Origin: Nocardia sp. alder85J
GTDB taxonomy: Bacteria > Actinomycetota > Actinomycetes > Mycobacteriales > Mycobacteriaceae
Reading direction: 5' to 3'
Length of the DNA: 64,000 nucleotides
Assembly (NCBI RefSeq): GCF_020176955.2
Contig: NZ_JAIUCZ020000003.1
Location: 186,001 to 250,000, forward strand
Below, one piece after another: positions 55,906-64,000 of the stretch. Made by a program: the position numbers and the translations under genes. The first letter of the stretch is position 1. The number at the start of each line of letters is the position of its first letter. The notes below the pieces were generated by a model. That model ran no database searches. It was not told the DNA's origin and saw nothing but the letters and a program-made list of their open reading frames with translations.

Positions 55906-56954
55906 GAATGACCGCCCGAATGCCCGGTGATGGACAGGAACACGTCGTCCAGCGACGGCCGCCGCAACGCGATATCGGCAAGCTCCACCCCGGCCGAGTC
56001 CAGCCGCCGCAATGCCTCGGCCAGCGTCCCGGCCCCATCGGGAGCCGGGATCGACACCCGATCGACCTGCTTGTCACCGTTACCCGCGGCATCGTTGCGC
56101 ACCGCCTCCGGCACCAGATCACCGAGCGCGGCCACGGCCGCGCCGAGCTTCGTCGGATCCAGCGGCACCACTTCGCAATAACTGCCGCCGGTGCGTTCCT
56201 TGAGCTCGTCTGCGGTACCCTCGGCGATCACCGTGCCCTTGTCGATGACGATGATGTTGTCGCTGAGCACATCGGCCTCTTCGAGGTACTGCGTGGTCAG
56301 CAACACCGTGATGCCCTGCCGCTTGAGCGCGGTGACCAGATCCCAGACACCCTGGCGGCTGCGCGGATCCAGCCCGGTGGTGGGCTCGTCGAGGAACACC
56401 ACCTCCGGCCGCACCACCAGCCCGCAGGCGATGTCGATGCGCCGGCGCATACCGCCGGAGTAGTGCCGCACCGCCCGCCGCCCCGCGCCGACCAGATCGA
56501 ACTCCTCCAGCAGGGTGTCGGCGCGCTGCCGCGCGGCCCGTTTGCCCAGACCCATCAGCCGCCCGAACAGTTCGATGTTCTCGCGGCCGGACAGGTTCTC
56601 GTCCAGGGCGGCATACTGCCCGGTCATCATGATCGATCGACGCACCCCGGCGGCGTCGCGCACCACATCGTGCCCGGCGACCACGGCGGTGCCGGAATCG
56701 GGGCGCAGCAACGTGGACAGGATCTTCACGGTGGTGGTCTTACCGGCCCCGTTCGGGCCGAGGATGCCGAGCACACCGGCCCGCGCGGCGGTGAAGCTGA
56801 TGCCCTGCAACGCCCGCACCTCGCCGAAGGACTTGTGCACGTCCACCACCCGTACGGCGGGTTCGGCGACGACCGGACCGCGCGCATCCGCGCCCCCGGA
56901 CTCCTGACCGGATTCCGCTGCATCCACTACGCCGGTTTTCTCGAGGCTCGGCAT
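55902..56954 (-). CDS. ABC exporter ATPase (DrrA-like, second cassette)
   Basis: A 350-aa ATPase with Walker A GPNGAGKTT, MMTGQYAALDENLSGRENIE, signature YSGGMRRRIDIACGL, Walker B VVFLDEPTTGLD and the DrrA-type end RRPSLDDVFLSITG. The ATG at 56954 has GGAG 5 nt upstream; the longer frame to 57050 is rejected. Unlike the cassette at the left end, no iron box is visible upstream, so the two paralogous exporters are probably under different control. The nearby NRPS at the right edge is a possible source of its substrate. Confidence 0.88.
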   Translation of the reverse strand: MPSLEKTGVVDAAESGQESGGADARGPVVAEPAVRVVDVHKSFGEVRALQGISFTAARAGVLGILGPNGAGKTTTVKILSTLLRPDSGTAVVAGHDVVRDAAGVRRSIMMTGQYAALDENLSGRENIELFGRLMGLGKRAARQRADTLLEEFDLVGAGRRAVRHYSGGMRRRIDIACGLVVRPEVVFLDEPTTGLDPRSRQGVWDLVTALKRQGITVLLTTQYLEEADVLSDNIIVIDKGTVIAEGTADELKERTGGSYCEVVPLDPTKLGAAVAALGDLVPEAVRNDAAGNGDKQVDRVSIPAPDGAGTLAEALRRLDSAGVELADIALRRPSLDDVFLSITGHSGGHS

Positions 56955-57367
56955 CCACTCTCCACATCCGCCGGGACGGCTCTGCACTATCCGCTGGGAC
57001 GGCGACCGGACAGTCCGAGTCGCACGCGCGTCCCGGTGTGGTGATCCCATCCACCTCGCGCGATGTTACTGGCCCGGGTCCGGGAACCGCATCGGTCCGG
57101 CATGCGGCACTCCGCCGCACCGGGCGACGCTGGTGAAATGTGGCTTTCCTCACAAATTTCCGAACCGGACGGTCAACCAGGAAATTGATGCTGGTCCCGA
57201 CACGAACCGATCGGTCTGCGTGAACACGGGTTTCTTGTCGCTTGACCAACACCGCCCATAATCTGGCGGCAGGGGAACACCCACGCCGGCGCGGTCGCGC
57301 CGGCCCCCTCGGTCGACACGCGAGACGACCGGTTACCGGAGTTTTTCGCCCAGCGAGAGGTGACCCC
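56955..57367. other. Divergent intergenic region upstream of the exporter and ALDH-like genes
   Basis: These 413 bp contain no convincing gene. A candidate promoter for the rightward ALDH-like gene is TTGTCG (57235-57240), 16 nt, CATAAT (57257-57262), about 105 nt before the ATG. No iron box was seen. Confidence 0.45.
57235..57262 (+). promoter_or_regulatory. Candidate sigma-A-like promoter of the ALDH-like gene
   Basis: TTGTCG and CATAAT are spaced by 16 nt. The match is moderate and depends on sequence only. Confidence 0.35.
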
Positions 57368-58882
57368 ATGGTCGAATCCGCGCAGCCGCAGACGGCGGCG
57401 CAGGCCGGGCCGGGCCGAGTCCCGGCGCTCACGTCCTACGATCCACGCACCGGCGAGTCCATCGGCACCTACAGTGTCGCCGGCCCGGACGTGGTGGCGG
57501 CCACCGTGCGGGCCGCGCGATCCGCCGAGAGCTGGTGGGGCGCCTTACGATTCGCCGACCGACGGCGCTGGCTGCTGGAATGGAAGGGCGCCATCGCCCG
57601 GCGGCTCGGCGAGCTGGTGGAGGTGGTCTGCGCGGAGACCGGCAAGCCGGAGACCGACGCCGCCATCGAAGTGATGCTGGCGGTGGAGAATCTGGACTGG
57701 GTGGCGCGGCACGCCGAACGATCGCTGGGCCGGCGACGGCTCGGCTCCACCTGGTTGTCCCGCAATCAGCGTGCGTCCGTGGGCTATCTGCCGCTGGGCG
57801 TGGTGGGTGTGCTGGGCCCGTGGACCAATCCGGTGTTCACGCCGATGGGTTCGATCGCCACCGCGATGGCCGCCGGCAATGCGGTGGTGTTCAAGCCCAG
57901 TGAGCTGACTCCCGGCGTCGGCCTGTGGCTGGCCGAGAGCTGGCAGCGGCTGGTGCCCGATCAGCCCGTGCTGCAAGCGATCACCGGCGACGACTCGACC
58001 GGGGCCGCGCTGTGCCAGGCGGGGGTGGACAAGATCGCCTACGCGGGCTCGGAAACCGGTGCCCGCAACGTGATCTCGCTGTGCGCGCAGACCATGACCC
58101 CGGTCGTGGTGGAACGCGGCGGCAAGGGCGCGATGGTGGTGGACGTCGACGCCGAACTCGACGCCGCCGCCGAGGCCGCGATCTTCGGCGCGATGTCCAA
58201 CGCCGGGCAGAGCCCGTCGGGAATCCAGCGGGTGTACGTGGCCGAATCGGTCTACGAACCGCTGCTGGACAAGGTGGTGGCGCTGGCGAAACGGCTGCGA
58301 CCCGGTGGCGACCGCAAGGCGTCCTACGGTCCGATGGTCCGCGAGACCCAGGCAGAGGCGGTGCGACGGCAGGTGAAGGACGCCATCGCCCGCGGCGGCC
58401 GCGCGGTGGTCGGCGGCCTGGAGTCGATCCGCGAACCGTATGTGGAACCGATCGTGCTGACCGACGTGCCCGAGGACGGCCTGGCCATCACTGCCGAGGC
58501 GGTGGGCCCGGTGCTGGTGATCAACGCGGTGCCGACCATGGACGAGGCGGTGGCGCGGATCAACGCCGTCGACCACGGCCTGGCGGTCTCGGTGTTCACC
58601 CGCGACACCCGGTTCGGCGCCGAACTGGCCGAACGCATCAGAACCGGTGTGGTGACGCTGAATTCGTCGATGGCCTACGCCGGCATCCCGGCCATGCCGT
58701 TCGGCGGCGTCGGCGAGTACGGCCGCGGCCACACCCACGGCGAGGCCGGGTTGCGGGAGTTCAGCCGCACCCTCGCCATCGCCGCGCGCCGCTATCGGGC
58801 CCCGGTCAACCTCTCCACCTTCGACCGTCATCCCCGGCATCTGCGGCTGGCCAAGGCCATCTTCCGGATGCGGCACGGGTGA
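57368..58882 (+). CDS. Aldehyde dehydrogenase-family protein lacking the catalytic cysteine
   Basis: A 504-aa protein with the full ALDH fold: GVVGVLGPWTNPVFTPMGSI, GNAVVFKPSELTP, ITGDDSTGAALCQAGVDKIAYAG (NAD-binding region), VVERGGKGAMVV with the general-base glutamate, and the C-terminal AMPFGGVGEYGRGHTHGEAG. The nucleophile loop, normally like NAGQxCxG, reads NAGQSPSGIQRVYV, so the cysteine is proline (codon CCG). It could be a non-catalytic relative or use a different chemistry. The ATG at 57368 has GAGAGG about 8 nt upstream; an upstream in-frame TTG at 57242 lacks support. Confidence 0.85.
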   Translation: MVESAQPQTAAQAGPGRVPALTSYDPRTGESIGTYSVAGPDVVAATVRAARSAESWWGALRFADRRRWLLEWKGAIARRLGELVEVVCAETGKPETDAAIEVMLAVENLDWVARHAERSLGRRRLGSTWLSRNQRASVGYLPLGVVGVLGPWTNPVFTPMGSIATAMAAGNAVVFKPSELTPGVGLWLAESWQRLVPDQPVLQAITGDDSTGAALCQAGVDKIAYAGSETGARNVISLCAQTMTPVVVERGGKGAMVVDVDAELDAAAEAAIFGAMSNAGQSPSGIQRVYVAESVYEPLLDKVVALAKRLRPGGDRKASYGPMVRETQAEAVRRQVKDAIARGGRAVVGGLESIREPYVEPIVLTDVPEDGLAITAEAVGPVLVINAVPTMDEAVARINAVDHGLAVSVFTRDTRFGAELAERIRTGVVTLNSSMAYAGIPAMPFGGVGEYGRGHTHGEAGLREFSRTLAIAARRYRAPVNLSTFDRHPRHLRLAKAIFRMRHG

Positions 58883-58888
58883 GGCGGA

Positions 58889-60139
58889 TCAGTCGCGGCC
58901 GGTGACGGTCAGATAGATCAGCAACAGGTTCAGCCCGCTGATCACGAGGGTGATCACCCAGGCGGCGGTGGTGGTGAGCCGATGGTTCACATCGCCGCCC
59001 ATCAGGGCGCGGTCGCCGGTGAACCGGACCAGCGGGATCAGCGCGAACGGGATCGCGAACGACAGCACCACCTGGGACACGATCAGCGCGCGGGTGGTGT
59101 CGACGCCGGCGACGAGCACCACCAGCGCCGGGATCAGCGTGACGATGCGGCGCACCGCCAGCGGCACCCGGCGGCGCAGCAGACCCGCCATGATCATCGC
59201 CCCGGCGGACGCGCCGACCGAGGTGGAGGCCAGGCCCGAGGCCAGCAGGCCGACGGCCAGCAGCAGCGCCGCGCCGGGCCCGAGCGCGGCCCGGACGGCG
59301 TCGTAGGCGCCCGGAATGGTGTCGATGTCGCCGCGGCCGCCGAAGGTGTGCGCGGCCAGCAGCAGCATCGCCAGATTCACCACACCGGCGATCAGCATGG
59401 CCACGCCGACGTCCCAGCGGGTCGCGCGCAGCAGCCGCGCCCGGCCCGGTCCCGGCGCGGGATGCCCGTGCCGGTCCCGGGCCAGCCCGGAATGCAGGTA
59501 GATCACGTGCGGCATCACGGTGGCGCCGATGATCGCCGCCGCCAGCAGCACGCTCGGCGTGCCGTCGAAGCGCGGCAGCAGGCCGTGCACGGTGTGCGAC
59601 AGCGAGGGTGGCGAGAGCACCACGCTCGCCACGAATCCCACCGAGATCACCGCGAGCAGGCCGATGATCACCCGCTCGAACGGCTGCTGCCCGCCCCGGT
59701 TCTGCACGACCAGCAACACCATGGACACGGCGGCGGTGATGAGTCCGCCGAGCAACGGCGGCAGCCCGAACAGCAGTTGCAGCGCGATCGCGCCGCCGAC
59801 CACCTCGGCCAGATCGGTGGCCATCGCGGCCAGTTCGGCCTGTGCCCAATAGGCCAGCCGCACCGGCCGATTGGCCCGCTCGCGAACCATCTCGGGCAGC
59901 GATCGGCCGGTGACCAGGCCGAGTTTCGCCGACAGGTACTGCACCAGCGCGGCCATCACATTGGCCAGCACCACCACCCACACCAGCAGATATCCGTAGC
60001 GGGCGCCGGCGCTGACATTGGATGCCACGTTGCCCGGATCGACATAGGCGACGGCGGCCACGAACGCGGGCCCCAGCAGGGCCGATGCCGTGCGGGCCCG
60101 TCGCCACCTCGATCGCGACGCGGCAACTACGGTGTTCAT
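58889..60139 (-). CDS. mntH: NRAMP-family divalent metal transporter (MntH-like)
   Basis: A 416-aa membrane protein with eleven predicted spans. It carries the metal-binding motifs of the NRAMP family: AYVDPGNVASNVSAGA in the first span (near residue 34) and IIGATVMPHVIYLHSGL in the sixth. It would take up Mn(II) or Fe(II) with protons. A 17-bp AT-flanked palindrome lies directly upstream (60148-60164) and is a candidate operator for MntR or a related metalloregulator. Confidence 0.9.
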   Translation of the reverse strand: MNTVVAASRSRWRRARTASALLGPAFVAAVAYVDPGNVASNVSAGARYGYLLVWVVVLANVMAALVQYLSAKLGLVTGRSLPEMVRERANRPVRLAYWAQAELAAMATDLAEVVGGAIALQLLFGLPPLLGGLITAAVSMVLLVVQNRGGQQPFERVIIGLLAVISVGFVASVVLSPPSLSHTVHGLLPRFDGTPSVLLAAAIIGATVMPHVIYLHSGLARDRHGHPAPGPGRARLLRATRWDVGVAMLIAGVVNLAMLLLAAHTFGGRGDIDTIPGAYDAVRAALGPGAALLLAVGLLASGLASTSVGASAGAMIMAGLLRRRVPLAVRRIVTLIPALVVLVAGVDTTRALIVSQVVLSFAIPFALIPLVRFTGDRALMGGDVNHRLTTTAAWVITLVISGLNLLLIYLTVTGRD

Positions 60140-60147
60140 GAAAATAT

Positions 60148-60164
60148 TTTACGGTTAACCGAAA
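60148..60164. promoter_or_regulatory. 17-bp palindrome upstream of mntH (candidate metalloregulator box)
   Basis: TTTACGGTTAACCGAAA has a perfect CGGTTAACCG core and symmetric TTT/AAA ends, 8 bp upstream of the mntH ATG at 60139. It differs from the IdeR boxes elsewhere in the window. Which regulator binds it is not known from sequence. Confidence 0.6.
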
Positions 60165-60192
60165 TTTTTGCGGAGCAGACCACCGGAAAAGC

Positions 60193-60228
60193 CGAGCGCC
60201 CCGGCCACAGACGTGACCGGGGCGCTCG
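60193..60228. terminator. Terminator hairpin downstream of the esterase gene
   Basis: CGAGCGCCCCGG (60193-60204) and CCGGGGCGCTCG (60217-60228) form a perfect 12-bp stem with a 12-nt loop, 27 bp after the esterase stop. It separates the esterase transcript from the mntH promoter. Confidence 0.8.
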
Positions 60229-60254
60229 AATCGCCGGAGTCGGCGGGATCGGTC

Positions 60255-61328
60255 CTACTCCAGACCCAGACCGTGCGCGAGCACCGGCCAGGAATCCTTG
60301 AAGTCGTCCCGCCAGTAGCCCCAGGAGTGGGTGCCACTGTTGCGGAAGTTGTAGGTCGCCGGGATGCCCAGCGAATCCAGCCGCGCCTTCATGTTGTGGG
60401 TGCACTGGTTGACGGCGCTCTCGATGATGCCGCCGACCAGGATCTGGTTGGCCAGGCCGTAGGAACCGGCCAGGGCGTAGGGACCGTCGAGCGTGTCGTA
60501 CACGCCGGGCAGCCCGTTGCCGGTCGACAGGTACAGATCCAGATCGCGCAGTTCGTCCGCGTGGATGTACGGATCGTTCGCCGCCCACTCGGGCGAGTTG
60601 TCCGGGCCGTACATGTTCACGGTGTCGCCGCCGCCCCAGGTGTTGACGGCGAGCTTCACGTAGGTCTGGCCCACGGGATCCGCGGTCTGCGCACATCCGG
60701 AGTACGCGGCGACCGCTCTGTACAGCCCCGGCTTGGCGATCGGCAGGTTCAGCACCGCGGTGCCGGAGGTGGACAGCCCGGCGATCGCGTTGACCCCGTT
60801 GGTGCCCAGCGAGGAATCGATCAGCGGCGGCAATTCCTCGGTGAAGAAGGTCTTCCACTTGTTGCGGCCCAGCACCGGATCGTCGTTGATCCAGTCGGTG
60901 TAGTAGCTCCACTTGCCACCGATGGGCTGGATGACGTTGACGTTCTTGTCGGTGAGGAATCCGTGGACGATATCGGTGCGCTTCTGCCAGGAGGCGTCGT
61001 CCTCGCCGCCACCGGCGCCGTTGAGCAGGTACAGCGTCGGGCGCGGGACCGACGCGTCCGCGGGCCGCTGCACGTCGACCGGAATGGTCTCGTCCATGGC
61101 GGCGGAGTAGACGTAGAGCCGGATGCTGCGGTCGTCCTTGTAGGTCGCCTTGCTGATGTACGACCCGTCCGCGGACCGCGGGTCGGAGAACAAGCTCTTC
61201 GACGCGATGATCGGATCGGCGGAGGCCGGGGTGGTGCCGATCGCGGTCAGAACTCCCGCGAGGATCCCTGTGGCCGCGAGGGCGGCCGAGGCCCGTAGCC
61301 CTCTACGCCGGACGTGTCGACGATTCAA
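60255..61328 (-). CDS. Secreted esterase / antigen-85-like mycolyltransferase family
   Basis: A 357-aa exported protein. The signal peptide has a run of arginines (RRHVRRRGLRAS) and AALAATGILAGVLTAIG, with cleavage near ASA-DP. The mature part has the esterase D/antigen 85 layout: PTLYLLNGAGGGEDDASWQK, nucleophile elbow IAGLSTSGTAVLNLP, and a late histidine in NSGTHSWGYWRDDF. In mycolate-containing bacteria such enzymes transfer mycolic acids to trehalose or arabinogalactan; simple esterase activity is also possible. The TTG at 61328 is the probable start (AAGG about 9 nt upstream), as no ATG or GTG allows a full signal peptide. Confidence 0.85.
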   Translation of the reverse strand: MNRRHVRRRGLRASAALAATGILAGVLTAIGTTPASADPIIASKSLFSDPRSADGSYISKATYKDDRSIRLYVYSAAMDETIPVDVQRPADASVPRPTLYLLNGAGGGEDDASWQKRTDIVHGFLTDKNVNVIQPIGGKWSYYTDWINDDPVLGRNKWKTFFTEELPPLIDSSLGTNGVNAIAGLSTSGTAVLNLPIAKPGLYRAVAAYSGCAQTADPVGQTYVKLAVNTWGGGDTVNMYGPDNSPEWAANDPYIHADELRDLDLYLSTGNGLPGVYDTLDGPYALAGSYGLANQILVGGIIESAVNQCTHNMKARLDSLGIPATYNFRNSGTHSWGYWRDDFKDSWPVLAHGLGLE

Positions 61329-61402
61329 TGTTTCACACCTTCACTGTCAGCTCTGCGTTTCCGGGTCCCGACACATGCTCGCTGCCGCACGGCAATTCCC
61401 TA

Positions 61403-64000
<2,598 letters not shown>

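Overview
The window is high-GC actinobacterial DNA and most resembles Nocardia or a close mycolate-producing relative. It combines a mycobactin/nocobactin-type siderophore locus, an antigen-85-like secreted esterase, a mycobacterium-like S10 ribosomal operon, GTGA/ATGA start-stop overlaps throughout, and repeated 19-bp iron boxes of the IdeR type (TTAGGTTAGGCTAACCTAA). The species call is an inference from gene content.

Left edge (1-3.6 kb): a truncated GT4 glycosyltransferase sits behind a sigma-A-like promoter that carries a near-perfect CIRCE (HrcA) operator. Next to it is a three-gene DrrABC-type ABC exporter that shares an iron-box promoter with a divergent siderophore-binding lipoprotein gene.

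Siderophore region (3.7-30.7 kb): assembly-line genes run leftward in the order thioesterase, stand-alone ketosynthase, AT-KR-ACP polyketide synthase, C-A-PCP-C-PCP NRPS and C-A-PCP-E NRPS (mbtT-, C-, D-, E- and F-like). An mbtK-like acyltransferase is divergent. An ACP, acyl-ACP ligase and acyl-ACP dehydrogenase operon (mbtL, M, N-like) and an mbtG-like lysine N-hydroxylase supply the acylated hydroxylysine. A small secreted MTB12-like protein, a free-standing siderophore-interacting flavoprotein and an IrtA/IrtB-type importer follow. Six iron boxes (3620, 19986, 23976, 25358, 25989, 30723) cover these transcription units. No salicylate synthase, salicyl-AMP ligase or MbtB-type starter NRPS is present, so the first half of the pathway must be encoded elsewhere.

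Middle (30.8-41.3 kb): an RluA-type pseudouridine synthase, a CPBP membrane protease, and two paralogous membrane proteins (DUF2637/SpdB-like with a C-terminal helix-turn-helix) that share a 139-bp identical DNA block. Between and after these lie a DUF433 antitoxin-like gene, a mycothiol-dependent isomerase-family gene and two hypothetical genes. About 680 bp at 35.8-36.5 kb holds no convincing gene.

Ribosomal block (41.4-47.3 kb): the S10 operon rpsJ-rplC-rplD-rplW-rplB-rpsS-rplV-rpsC-rplP-rpmC-rpsQ, leftward, closed by a 12-bp-stem hairpin. The spc genes do not follow, as in mycobacteria.

Right part (47.3-64 kb): a DUF4442 thioesterase-like gene, a secreted lipase, a CrtL-type lycopene cyclase with a Thr/His/Pro-rich tail, an SDR whose YxxxK lysine is replaced, a crotonase, a two-domain TetR regulator, a 670-bp repeat-rich spacer, a second DrrABC-type exporter, an aldehyde dehydrogenase-family protein lacking the catalytic cysteine, an NRAMP transporter behind a 17-bp palindrome, an antigen-85-like esterase, and the A-PCP-TE end of another NRPS that runs off the right edge.
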